From assembly GCA_964463285.1 (NCBI GenBank), contig CAYXBB010000041.1, positions 1 through 13,526 on the forward strand: DNA of 13,526 nucleotides, given 5' to 3'. The translations under genes were made by a program, and so were the position numbers. Source of the stretch: JAAZLS01 sp964463285 (lineage in GTDB: Bacteria > Bacillota > Dethiobacteria > DTU022). The notes below the pieces were generated by a model. It was not told the DNA's origin. It saw nothing but the letters and a program-made list of their open reading frames with translations, and did not search any database. Shown piece after piece: positions 1-7,295 of the stretch. How positions within the stretch are numbered: position 1 is the stretch's first letter; the number at the start of each line of letters is the position of its first letter.

Positions 1-55
1 ACCTGCGACCTCTTGACCCCCAGTCAAGCGCGCTACCAAGCTGCGCCACGCCCCG
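1..55 (-). tRNA. tRNA-Pro(GGG), partial (3' end lies outside the window)
   Basis: Read on the minus strand, the gene starts at 55 with CGGGGCG (5' acceptor strand), followed by a D-arm of the GCGCAG...GGTAGCGC type. An anticodon stem CTTGA/TCAAG encloses the 7-base loop CTGGGGG, whose central triplet is GGG, the proline anticodon. The sequence continues into GGTCGCAGGT, the variable loop and start of the T-arm, and is then cut by the window edge. The T-arm and 3' acceptor strand cannot be seen, so integrity is not testable. It reads CCC/CCU proline codons. It is transcribed away from trkA. Confidence 0.93.
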
Positions 56-66
56 GCGACAATTAT

Positions 67-96
67 ATTATAAATGATCGGATGAAGAGTTGGCAA
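67..96 (-). promoter_or_regulatory. sigma-A-type promoter for tRNA-Pro
   Basis: On the minus strand, TTGCCA (plus-strand 91-96) and TATAAT (plus-strand 67-72) are separated by 18 bases. A second, overlapping TATAAT lies at 62-67. The first base of the tRNA is at 55, so the transcript would start only a few bases before the mature 5' end, as is usual for tRNA genes. Confidence 0.65.
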
Positions 97-182
97 GGGG
101 TAGGGAGTGAATTAGATTACTGCCGGTGATCTTTTCACCCTGCAAAGGAGCCGAGAACAAACCGGAAATTATAATTTTGCGA

Positions 183-211
183 TTGCCGGAAATGAGCCTT
201 TACAGTATAAT
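183..211 (+). promoter_or_regulatory. sigma-A-type promoter for trkA-trkH
   Basis: TTGCCG at 183-188 and a perfect TATAAT at 206-211 have the ideal 17-base spacer. Transcription would begin near 218, giving a leader of about 130 nt before the TTG start of trkA at 351. Confidence 0.65.
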
Positions 212-219
212 TTCAGTAC

Positions 220-296
220 ACACCAGCGGCGATAAAATGATGTTGCTGGTGTATCCATGTATAATAATTACAGGCAGGCTGTATGGTATATTATTA
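220..296 (+). promoter_or_regulatory. structured 5' leader of trkA (two hairpins)
   Basis: Hairpin 1 pairs ACACCAGC (220-227) with GCTGGTGT (245-252), 8 perfect base pairs extendable by G-U pairs. It would sit at the very 5' end of the predicted transcript. Hairpin 2 pairs TAATAATTACAG (262-273) with CTGTA (279-283) and ATTATTA (290-296), with a bulge at 284-289. I see no T-tract terminator and no match to a riboswitch class I know. It could be an mRNA-stabilising 5' hairpin or an uncharacterised regulatory leader. Confidence 0.45.
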
Positions 297-350
297 CCTT
301 TAAAGAAATAGCTATCTACCGATCGACCGACATGGGGAGGGCTAATAGGG

Positions 351-1745
351 TTGTATATAATTATTGTTGGGGGAGGCGGGGTTGGCTACGAGCTGGCCCG
401 GAACCTTTCCGAAAACAACCAGGATGTAGTAGTTGTTGAAAAAAACAGTGATCAGGCACGCCGACTTGATGAAAGCCTGGATATAATGGTGGTGGAAGGG
501 AACGGAGCCAGCGTGGCTATACTGGAAAAAGCCGGGATAAAAGATGCAGATATGCTGATTGCGGTAACCGAGATAGATGAGATCAATATCATCTCCTGTA
601 TGCTGGCCAAGCGTTTTGGAGTATCAATTACCGTAGGGAGGGTTCGAGACGCCGATTATTTGTATGATTCATCCATCCTCTCCCAGGAACAGATCGGCAT
701 CGACATTGTAATAAATCCGGAGCGGGCCGCGGCCTTTGAAATTTCAAAAATGCTACACTTTCCCGAGGCCAGCGATATTGAATATTTTTATCAGGGCAAG
801 GTAATGATGCTGGGGCTTACTGTGGGCGAAGAAACCGGTATTACCGGAAAACCGCTCTCTGGGCTTTCTCTTCCTCCCGGCTGTATAGTAGTGGGTATCA
901 ACGATCCCCGGAATGGGTTTATTATTCCAGCGGGTAAAGACATTATTTTGCCGGGAGACAAAATTTATATTGCCGGCAGCACCGAGGTTCTTAAAGATAT
1001 AAGCTGGTTGTTGCATCATGAAAAAACCCGTATCCGGCGGGTGGCCATCCTGGGAGGGGGGATGATCGGCTTTCAGTTGGCCCATATGCTGGAAACCAGC
1101 CGGAGCCCATTTTCTACGGTGTTGCTGGAAAAAGATCCGGATCGTTGTCAGGAGCTAAGCCAGGAGCTTTCGCACACCCTGGTCCTGAAGGGGGATGTTA
1201 CCGATCTGGCAAGTTTTGAGGAAGAGGAAATTCAAAAAGCGGATGCAGTAGTGGCTGTTACCGGCAGCGACCGCACCAATATGCTGATCGCCGCTTTGTC
1301 CCGACAGCGGGGAATCAAAAAAATAATCACCGAGGTTAAAGATCCCCAATATACACCGGTGTTTCATATTTTGGGCATAGATTCGGTGGTTAACCCCCGC
1401 CTGGTTGCCGCCTCGCGAATTCTAAGCCTCACCAAAAGGGAAGACGTTATCTCCTTGTCGATTTTAGAGGACGAGCGGGCGGAAGTTGTGGAACTTATAC
1501 TTCCGGAATCATCCCGGGTTATCGGACGTAAACTATCCGAAGCCGGCTTACCCCGGGGTTTACTTATAGGTTCTCTTGTGCGGGCAGGCAAGGTAATAAT
1601 TCCCCATGGTGATACTCGTTTGCAACCGGAAGACCACCTGGTAATATTTATGCTGCCTGAGATCAGCCAATCGTTGGACCGATATTTCAGCGGCCGGAAT
1701 AATAAGATCCGCCCGAACAACCATCTGCGGGGACCGGAAGCCTAA
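351..1745 (+). CDS. trkA: TrkA, NAD-binding regulatory subunit of the Trk potassium transporter
   Basis: TrkA is the peripheral cytoplasmic gating ring of Trk K+ uptake systems and binds nucleotides. The 464-residue protein has the full duplicated layout. RCK_N-1 (about 1-125) carries the Rossmann motif GGGGVG at 7-12 and an acidic E30 after the second strand. RCK_C-1 spans about 135-222. RCK_N-2 (about 230-350) has a second motif GGGMIG at 235-240 and E260. RCK_C-2 spans about 365-446. Length is typical for two-domain TrkA (about 450-460). The start is TTG at 351, because a GGGGAGG site lies at 334-340, the glycine motif falls at the expected position 7, and no better in-frame start lies nearby. 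The stop overlaps the trkH start, so the two are co-transcribed and probably translationally coupled. The identity is firm; the start is a little less so. Confidence 0.96.
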   Translation: MYIIIVGGGGVGYELARNLSENNQDVVVVEKNSDQARRLDESLDIMVVEGNGASVAILEKAGIKDADMLIAVTEIDEINIISCMLAKRFGVSITVGRVRDADYLYDSSILSQEQIGIDIVINPERAAAFEISKMLHFPEASDIEYFYQGKVMMLGLTVGEETGITGKPLSGLSLPPGCIVVGINDPRNGFIIPAGKDIILPGDKIYIAGSTEVLKDISWLLHHEKTRIRRVAILGGGMIGFQLAHMLETSRSPFSTVLLEKDPDRCQELSQELSHTLVLKGDVTDLASFEEEEIQKADAVVAVTGSDRTNMLIAALSRQRGIKKIITEVKDPQYTPVFHILGIDSVVNPRLVAASRILSLTKREDVISLSILEDERAEVVELILPESSRVIGRKLSEAGLPRGLLIGSLVRAGKVIIPHGDTRLQPEDHLVIFMLPEISQSLDRYFSGRNNKIRPNNHLRGPEA

Positions 1746-3244
1746 TGAAAAAATTTCTTTGCGATGTAAAGAAAAAAACTATGAGCCGCCTGCGGATATG
1801 TTACCTGCTGGGTATTTTATTGCTTTGGTTATCAGCGGCCATGCTAATTACTGTTATCTGGCCTTTACTGGATGGGGGAGATGATCTCCTCTCTTTTTTG
1901 TACTCGGTATTATTAACCGCAGCGGTCGGAATAGTTTTGTACCGACTTTTTCTACCTTACCGTCCAGAACAGCTTTCCCTGATGGAAAGTTTTTCGCTGG
2001 TTGCCCTGACCTGGTTTGTAGCGGGGCTGTGCGGGGCACTGCCCTTTTATTTTTATGGACTGTTTGAGGGCAGTTACCTGCGCGCCTTTTTTGAGGCAGT
2101 TTCGGGGTTCACCACCACCGGAGCCACTATGATCGGCAATATGGAATCTATTCCCCGGGGACTATTGTTTTGGCGTTGTTTTACCCAGTGGTTGGGGGGG
2201 ATGGGGATTATTGTATTATCCGTAGCGATATTTCCCCGTCTTGGTTTTCGAAACCCGGCTATCTTTAGGGCGGAGGTTCCGGGACCCATTAGCGAACGTC
2301 TGGTTCCGCGGGTGGTAGAAACTGCCCGCCGACTATGGCTAATTTATCTTGCGCTAACCGCTCTGCAAATTTTGTTGCTGGTTATAAGCGGGGTGGATTT
2401 TTTTAACTCCCTGGCCCATACCCTGGCCACCATGCCTACCGGCGGATTTTCCACTTTTAATACCAGCGTGGGTTTTCTTCATAATCCGGCCGCTGAAATA
2501 ATTATTACCGTGTTTATGTTTCTTGCCGGGGCAAATTTTATATTGTATTACCGGTTGCTTAAAAAAGATTTTGGCAGTGTTGTAAAGAATGAAGAGTTCC
2601 GTTTTTACTTTCTAACTACCGCTGCCGCCATCGCATTGATCAGTATAAATATTTACCCTCGGTTTGCCGGAAATATTTTGGAAGCTCTTCGTTTGGGAGC
2701 ATTTCAAGTTGTATCCATCGTCACTACTACCGGGTTTGCTACTGCCAACTTTGATGCCTGGCCATATTTTTCCCGGGCACTTCTATTTTTTTTGATGTTT
2801 CTGGGAGGGTGTGGAGGGTCCACCGCCGGGGCCATAAAACAGGTGCGATTGCTGATTCTTATTAAATATGCTTACCGGGAACTTTGCCGGTTGGTACACC
2901 CCTCTGCGGTCAGTTCCATTAAATTGGGAGGGCAACCACTTTCTGAGGATATGATGCGGGGCGTAGCCGGATTCAGCTTCCTGTACGTTATTCTTTTTGC
3001 TCTTTCTACCCTGGCCTTAACCGGTATGGGCCTGGATTTTATAACCTCCAGTTCGGCAACGGCTTCATGCCTGGGCAATGTAGGCCCCGGCTTGGGGCAG
3101 GTGGGGCCGATGTTTACTTACCAGGTAATTCCACCGGCCGGCGTGATCTTGCTTAGCCTATTGATGATTCTGGGGCGATTGGAAATTTATACGGTGCTGG
3201 TGCTGCTGCTTCCGGTGACCAAACTGTTTATGCGGAGAGCCTAG
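1745..3244 (+). CDS. trkH: TrkH, potassium-translocating membrane subunit
   Basis: TrkH is the pore-forming subunit of the Trk/Ktr/HKT superfamily, in the cytoplasmic membrane. The protein has 499 residues and many hydrophobic segments. Four selectivity-filter repeats are visible: TTTGAT at 123-128, PTGGFS at 231-236, TTTGFAT at 327-333 and LGNVGPG at 443-449. The stretch GGCGGSTAGAIK at 354-365 matches the intramembrane gating-loop region of TrkH. The ATG overlaps the trkA stop by one base (TAATG). An alternative ATG at 1781 (residue 13, MSRLRICY) would give a more standard amino end, because the first 12 residues are lysine-rich and poorly hydrophobic; both remain possible. No convincing terminator follows the stop at 3244. 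Confidence 0.96.
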   Translation: MKKFLCDVKKKTMSRLRICYLLGILLLWLSAAMLITVIWPLLDGGDDLLSFLYSVLLTAAVGIVLYRLFLPYRPEQLSLMESFSLVALTWFVAGLCGALPFYFYGLFEGSYLRAFFEAVSGFTTTGATMIGNMESIPRGLLFWRCFTQWLGGMGIIVLSVAIFPRLGFRNPAIFRAEVPGPISERLVPRVVETARRLWLIYLALTALQILLLVISGVDFFNSLAHTLATMPTGGFSTFNTSVGFLHNPAAEIIITVFMFLAGANFILYYRLLKKDFGSVVKNEEFRFYFLTTAAAIALISINIYPRFAGNILEALRLGAFQVVSIVTTTGFATANFDAWPYFSRALLFFLMFLGGCGGSTAGAIKQVRLLILIKYAYRELCRLVHPSAVSSIKLGGQPLSEDMMRGVAGFSFLYVILFALSTLALTGMGLDFITSSSATASCLGNVGPGLGQVGPMFTYQVIPPAGVILLSLLMILGRLEIYTVLVLLLPVTKLFMRRA

Positions 3245-3380
3245 AATTGTTGATGACCGGGCAAGCGCAAATATGAACTTGTGCAGCTAGATCCCGGGCA
3301 TTTCAGGTCAGCTCCAGTTTCATTAGCCGGTTACCTGTTCTTAAACTGCAAGCCGGCCTGCATTAAAAAAATTATTATGG

Positions 3381-3410
3381 TTGACGTCTTTGGCAAAGGT
3401 ATGATAGACT
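3381..3410 (+). promoter_or_regulatory. promoter of the 6S-like RNA
   Basis: TTGACG at 3381-3386 and TAGACT at 3405-3410 are 18 bases apart, and TG at 3402-3403 adds an extended -10 (TGnTAnnnT). A TATGAT at 3400-3405 is better as a hexamer, but its spacer of 13 is too short. The predicted start is about 3416-3418, just before the 5' strand of the closing stem of the RNA. Confidence 0.55.
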
Positions 3411-3416
3411 GAGGTG

Positions 3417-3595
3417 CCAAGTTAAATATTGCAGCTCTTCGAGTTGGTTGACCTACGCCTTTTGGTAAGGGAACCAACCGGTGGGTAATATACCCTAAGG
3501 GTTTCATTGGAAACGGTGAAGCCTCCCGCTTCAGGAAAGGAGAGAAATGTTTTGATAGTTATGCGTCTCTCCAGTGGAGACGCATTATTTTTTTT
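3417..3595 (+). ncRNA. ssrS: structured small RNA, candidate 6S RNA
   Basis: 6S RNA mimics an open promoter and sequesters the housekeeping RNA polymerase holoenzyme. This stretch has no ORF, its own promoter and its own terminator, and folds by hand into a long rod. Closing stem: 3424-3430 pairs with 3546-3552 (one G-U), then a 4-base bulge, then 3435-3440 with 3539-3544. A large central bubble follows, with 5' strand 3441-3455 and a small hairpin on its 3' strand (GAAGC 3518-3522 with GCTTC 3528-3532). Apical stem: 3456-3463 pairs with 3510-3518 (one bulged C), 3470-3475 with 3500-3505, and a GGGTA/TACCC tip at 3483-3495. Stem, bubble and stem with a hairpin in the 3' bubble strand is the 6S layout known in Bacillota. 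TTGACC at 3448-3453, in the bubble, resembles as I recall it the product-RNA template of Bacillus 6S-1. Length of about 180 nt fits. No covariance search was possible. Confidence 0.68.
3561..3595 (+). terminator. intrinsic terminator of the 6S-like RNA
   Basis: A perfect 9-bp stem ATGCGTCTC (3561-3569) with GAGACGCAT (3577-3585) and a 7-base loop is followed by a T-rich run ending at 3595. This is the strongest terminator between trkH and codY. Confidence 0.88.
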
Positions 3596-3687
3596 CTTGA
3601 ACTAACCGGGTGTGCCGTCCAATGGAAGTACCCTGCATCCTGGTGAAATTATGATTTAAAAATTCCATAAGTATCCCCTCACTCCAA

Positions 3688-3750
3688 CACCCCTGCGTGC
3701 TTCCTATAATGAGAACCCCTTACCAACTGGAAGCAACAGGGGTGATTTTT
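3688..3750 (+). terminator. long two-part hairpin with a T-tract upstream of codY
   Basis: CACCCCTG (3688-3695) pairs perfectly with CAGGGGTG (3737-3744), and inside it GCTTCC (3699-3704) pairs with GGAAGC (3729-3734), leaving a 24-base loop. ATTTTT follows at 3745-3750. It could be a second terminator, or an attenuator-like or processing element ahead of codY. The long loop is unusual for a plain terminator. The rest of 3600-3915 shows no gene and no convincing codY promoter. Confidence 0.5.
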
Positions 3751-3915
3751 AAAAGCCGGGGGATTATTTTGTTTTTAGAAGACAGACCTTTATCTTCTTG
3801 TATAAGAGAGAGGAAAAAGGCGCCTGATCGAAACTTGAAAGAGGAATTAATAGAAGGTGTGTAGAAATTATTACAATGTTAGGAATTGTATCAACTGAGG
3901 AGGCGATTACGTTTA

Positions 3916-4713
3916 ATGATTGATTCATCCCTGCTAAATAAAACCAGGCAGATTAATAATATTGTTCAGAATCCCACCGCGCAAAGCATAAGTTTTCCAG
4001 AGATAGCCAAAGGGTTAACCGAGGTAATTCAATCCAACATCTATATTGTCAATCAGACCGGGCGCATTTTAGGCTATTCCTTTTTAGCAGATTTTGAATG
4101 CGACCTGATGGTGAACAATGTTTTAAAACGGGGCTGTTTCCCTTCCGACTACAACCGTTTTCTGCAAAGGAAACGAAACTCCCAGGTTAACCTTTACCAG
4201 ATCAAAAATGAATGTATATTTGTAGAATCTGAAAGCTGCCTGTTTGCAAATAAAATTATTACGGTAACCCCGATTATTGGCGGGGGAAAACGTTTGGGTA
4301 CACTAATTTTAGCCAGGTTTAACAACCTTTTTGATGCCGACGATCTTATTCTGGCGGAAACCGGTGCCACCATGGTGGGCATGGCGATATACTGGGAGGA
4401 GATTGAGGACTATGAAAAAACGATTCGAGAAAAAGAAGTTGCCAGGCTGGCCATTGATACCCTTTCCTATTCGGAATTGGAGGCAATACATAAGATTTAT
4501 GAAGAACTAAAAGGGGTGGAAGGGATATTAATAACCAGTAAAATTGCAGACCGCTTGGGGATTACCAGATCGGTGATTGTCAATGCCTTAGGCAAGTTAA
4601 TCAGCGCCGGAGTAGTTGAATCTCGCTCTCTGGGCATGAAGGGCACCTATATAAACACTTTAAACCCACACCTGCTGGACTGTCTGGGCATGAAGGCCTG
4701 CCCCCTGGAATGA
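3916..4713 (+). CDS. codY: CodY, global transcriptional regulator of nutrient status
   Basis: CodY binds branched-chain amino acids (and GTP in many species) and, when loaded, mostly represses amino-acid and stationary-phase genes. The product has 265 residues (family about 255-265). It has an amino-terminal GAF-type sensor (about 1-155; VTPIIGGGKRLGTLILARF near 117-135 matches family members), a linker helix, and a C-terminal winged helix. In the latter, SKIADRLGITRSVIVNAL at 208-225 and SRSLGMKGTYI at 236-246 are near-diagnostic. The position before KL in the recognition-helix region is G226 where Bacillus CodY has R. The ATG at 3916 was chosen over TTG at 3886: GAGGAGG at 3897-3903 precedes it and the protein then starts close to other CodY proteins. 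The 12-base gap from GAGGAGG to ATG is longer than usual. The gene stands alone, without the xerC-hslV-hslU neighbours common elsewhere, and converges on the acyl-CoA synthetase gene. Confidence 0.96.
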   Translation: MIDSSLLNKTRQINNIVQNPTAQSISFPEIAKGLTEVIQSNIYIVNQTGRILGYSFLADFECDLMVNNVLKRGCFPSDYNRFLQRKRNSQVNLYQIKNECIFVESESCLFANKIITVTPIIGGGKRLGTLILARFNNLFDADDLILAETGATMVGMAIYWEEIEDYEKTIREKEVARLAIDTLSYSELEAIHKIYEELKGVEGILITSKIADRLGITRSVIVNALGKLISAGVVESRSLGMKGTYINTLNPHLLDCLGMKACPLE

Positions 4714-4756
4714 ATTTTTTCTAAAGCCCCAATATCTGTTTGATTAACCCCCAACC

Positions 4757-4786
4757 TGCTCTATTTAATTGAGGTGTACCAGAGCA
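4757..4786. terminator. weak inverted repeat between convergent codY and acyl-CoA synthetase genes
   Basis: TGCTCT (4757-4762) and AGAGCA (4781-4786) can form a 6-bp stem with an 18-base loop in the 96-base gap between the two converging stops. No good T-tract lies on either side, so a bidirectional terminator is only a possibility. Confidence 0.25.
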
Positions 4787-4809
4787 ACTTCTATACAACC
4801 CTGAGGTGT

Positions 4810-6930
4810 CTAGTTACCGGTGTCGCCACCAATGGTTATCTTCACATCCAGTGCAGTTACCCCTCTGACATGAACTCGAACGGGGTTAATATCCATCTCC
4901 ACGATGTTGTCGAAATCCAGAGATAAACGCGCCACCCTGGCGATAGTCTCCATCAGCGCTTCCATATCTCCGGGCTTATTCCCGCGGAATCCCTTTAACA
5001 AAGTGCCGGCCTTGGTTTCGGAAATCATCTCTTCGATTACTTTTCGGGTGGTAAGAGATGAGGCCAATCTAAACGAAACATCTTCAAACAGGTTCACATA
5101 AATACCGCCCAATCCAAAGACAATCAACGGGCCGAACTGTACATCCCGGGTCAGGCCGATAATAAGCTCGATTCCTTCAGCGGCCATATTCGAGACCTCA
5201 ATCCCGTATATGGAAGCCTCGGGAAGGTGGCTTTTCACCTCTTCCATTACCCCGGCATATGCGGTTTCCACCTGAGCGCGGTTTTCAAGATTGATTTTTA
5301 CCCCGCCCACGTCGGATTTATGGAGAATCTCAGGGGAAGAGATTTTTAATACCACCGGGTAGCCCATTTCGTCACTGATCTCACCGGCCTCCTCTGCGGA
5401 AGTAGCCAGGTGAACCCGGGTAGAGGGGATCCCGTAAGCGTTCAAAACCCGGGCGGCTTCATGGCCCAACAGTGCGGTCCGGTTGTCTTTCAAGGCTCTG
5501 GCCAGAATAGATTTAACCTGGGACGAATCTATGTCATCCAGTTTATATTCCGGTTCCTGCCGGATAGAGCTTTTTATTCCGGAATAGTAGATCATGCCTT
5601 CCAGGGTTCGCACGGAAGGTTCAGGGAAAGTAAAAGTTGGTATGGCGGCCCGGGTTAAAATATCGCGGCCTTTTTTAAGTGTACCCCCTCCCATATACAC
5701 TGCAAATACCGGTTTGGTTGGAAATTGCCTGCTGGTATCAATAATTGCCCAGGCAGTTTCTTCCGGTTCAGCTACGGCGGTGGGAGTAAGTAAAACCAGG
5801 GCGCTGTCAGTGTTTTTATCAGCCAGCACTTTTTCCAGGGCGTAGCGATAGCGGGTGTGCTTGGCATCACCAAGAATATCTACCGGGTTGTGTATGTTGG
5901 ATTCGGCGGGCAGATGCTCCCGGAAAGCGGCGATGGTATCCTGTTCAAAGCGGGCCATCGCCAAGCCCCGTTCCTCAATGGCATCAGTTGCTACAATCGC
6001 CGGCCCGCCGGCATTAGTGACAATAGCCACCCGGTTGCCCCCGGGTAAGGGCTGGGTGGCAAAGGCTTTTGCTAAATCAAAAAGCTCGTCCATATTTTCC
6101 ACCCGGATTGCTCCGCATTGATGAAAGGCAGTGTCATATGCCCGGTTGCTTCCGGCAAGCGCGCCGGTATGCGAGCTGGCGGCCTGTGCGCCGGCTGCGC
6201 TAATTCCGGATTTTAAAACAATTATTGGCTTTTTCTTGCTGGCCTCGCTGCAAACCCGAATAAATCTGTCACCATCGGCCACATCTTCAATGTACACCAG
6301 GATGGTATTGGTATTGGGATCTTCAGTACAGGATTCAATAAAATCTATTTCATCCAGGTCGGCTTTATTTCCCAGGCTGATAAATCTGGAAAAACCTAAA
6401 TCCGAGTAAGTGCTCCAATCGATAATGGATACCAGCATGGCTCCGCTTTGAGAGATAAAAGAGATGTTTCCTTTTTTGGGGAAACCCTTGGAAAAAGAGG
6501 CATTAACCGGGGTATGAGTGTCAATAATTCCTACACAATTGGGCCCCAGCATACGCATATGATACCGACGGCAAAGATCAATCAACTCTTCTTCTTTGCG
6601 GGCGCCTTCGCCGCCCACCTCTTTAAATCCGGCAGTAATCACAATTATACCTTTTACTCCGGCTTCACCGCAGGATTTGGCCACTTTAAGGGTGTGCTTT
6701 TCAGGTACTGAGACTATGGCCAAATCGATCGAAGAGCCAATCTCACCTATATCCTGATAACACTTCAGACCCAGGATTTCTTCTTCTCGCGGGTTAATCG
6801 GATAAATTTTGCCCTTAAAACCACAGGCAATCAGGTTGTGGAGTATAGAAAATCCCACTTTTTCTGAAGACCTGGAGGCTCCAACTACAGCTATATGTTC
6901 GGGATTAAAAAAACAGTTCAAGTTGCCCAT
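4810..6930 (-). CDS. ADP-forming acyl-CoA (acetyl-CoA) synthetase, fused alpha-beta form
   Basis: This family (NDP-forming acyl-CoA synthetase) catalyses acyl-CoA + ADP + Pi = acid + CoA + ATP in the cytoplasm, or the reverse. The 706-residue chain holds both subunits. A CoA-binding Rossmann domain (about 1-135; VVGASR at 15-20) is followed by succinyl-CoA-ligase-like domains (about 145-460) with H254 in ASSHTGALAG, the expected phosphohistidine. The ATP-grasp domain (about 480-700) carries H537 in ILHKSD, the second histidine of the phosphate relay, and EMDINPVRV at 678-686 near the C-terminus. Both histidines are present, so it should be active. AAGGAG lies 7 bases before the ATG. In anaerobes such enzymes usually conserve energy from acetyl-CoA or branched acyl-CoAs. 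The exact acyl substrate cannot be told. Protein lysine acetyltransferases related to Pat share this fold but add a GNAT domain, which is absent here. Confidence 0.93.
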   Translation of the reverse strand: MGNLNCFFNPEHIAVVGASRSSEKVGFSILHNLIACGFKGKIYPINPREEEILGLKCYQDIGEIGSSIDLAIVSVPEKHTLKVAKSCGEAGVKGIIVITAGFKEVGGEGARKEEELIDLCRRYHMRMLGPNCVGIIDTHTPVNASFSKGFPKKGNISFISQSGAMLVSIIDWSTYSDLGFSRFISLGNKADLDEIDFIESCTEDPNTNTILVYIEDVADGDRFIRVCSEASKKKPIIVLKSGISAAGAQAASSHTGALAGSNRAYDTAFHQCGAIRVENMDELFDLAKAFATQPLPGGNRVAIVTNAGGPAIVATDAIEERGLAMARFEQDTIAAFREHLPAESNIHNPVDILGDAKHTRYRYALEKVLADKNTDSALVLLTPTAVAEPEETAWAIIDTSRQFPTKPVFAVYMGGGTLKKGRDILTRAAIPTFTFPEPSVRTLEGMIYYSGIKSSIRQEPEYKLDDIDSSQVKSILARALKDNRTALLGHEAARVLNAYGIPSTRVHLATSAEEAGEISDEMGYPVVLKISSPEILHKSDVGGVKINLENRAQVETAYAGVMEEVKSHLPEASIYGIEVSNMAAEGIELIIGLTRDVQFGPLIVFGLGGIYVNLFEDVSFRLASSLTTRKVIEEMISETKAGTLLKGFRGNKPGDMEALMETIARVARLSLDFDNIVEMDINPVRVHVRGVTALDVKITIGGDTGN

Positions 6931-7010
6931 CTTACACTCCTTGTATGATTAGTGTTGCTGTTAGCAGACCGAATTATTTAATCAGGCGTACAATAGATTA
7001 GCGCTGCCGT

Positions 7011-7092
7011 GTGCAATTGTGTTGCCAATTATGCTAGTTTTTAATATTTACCTGCTTGACAATAGGATACCGATTGCACCCAGACAGTGCAA
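7011..7092. repeat. three TTGCAC/GTGCAA half-sites in the divergent intergenic region
   Basis: GTGCAA occurs at 7011-7016 and 7087-7092, and its complement TTGCAC at 7074-7079. The last two form an inverted repeat with a 7-base gap. The region separates the divergent acyl-CoA synthetase and speD genes, so these could be operator half-sites. Six-base motifs arise by chance fairly often. Confidence 0.3.
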
Positions 7093-7134
7093 ATCCCCCT
7101 TTTCCGTGGGCAATAGCCCGAAAAAGAGGGGATT
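7092..7134. other. long imperfect hairpin upstream of speD
   Basis: AATCCCC (7092-7098) pairs with GGGGATT (7128-7134), followed inward by CTTTT with AAAAG past one bulged A, and an inner GGGC/GCCC stem around AATA. No T-tract follows on the plus strand and only TTT on the minus strand, so it is not a clear terminator. It lies about 95 bases before the speD -35 box. Function unknown. Confidence 0.45.
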
Positions 7135-7227
7135 ATGGTAAATTTGATGCGTTACTTCTTAACGTATATATACTAACAAACCTAGTGATATCTTGCAACA
7201 GCTAACTTACACTGCCAGGGTTGGACA

Positions 7228-7255
7228 TTGACTTTTACAGCAAGTCTGTTAAAAT
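7228..7255 (+). promoter_or_regulatory. sigma-A-type promoter of speD
   Basis: TTGACT at 7228-7233 and TAAAAT at 7250-7255 are 16 bases apart. Transcription would start near 7262, leaving a leader of about 35 bases with an AAGGAGG-type site before the ATG. Confidence 0.7.
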
Positions 7256-7295
7256 CGTATGAGTCTTTTTAAAAAAATAATAAGGAGGTATTGGA

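Noticed and set aside
212..350. c-di-AMP (ydaO) riboswitch in the trkA leader
   Set aside because: The region is too short and lacks the conserved aptamer segments I know; only two simple hairpins are visible.
126..439. Two short plus-strand reading frames upstream of and overlapping the start of trkA
   Set aside because: No family resemblance, no ribosome binding site, and they lie in the predicted promoter/leader or out of frame with trkA.
3417..3560. T-box or metabolite riboswitch instead of 6S RNA
   Set aside because: There is no AGGGTGG-type T-box sequence, the unit has its own terminator, and codY lies over 300 bases downstream. The end-to-end rod with a central bubble fits 6S better.
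3955..3971. CodY autoregulatory box at the start of codY
   Set aside because: The best stretch found (around TTGTTCAGAAT) misses the 15-base consensus in about six positions.
5410..6711. Several plus-strand frames of 60-90 codons within the acyl-CoA synthetase gene
   Set aside because: They are antisense to a clearly functional gene and show no protein-like features.
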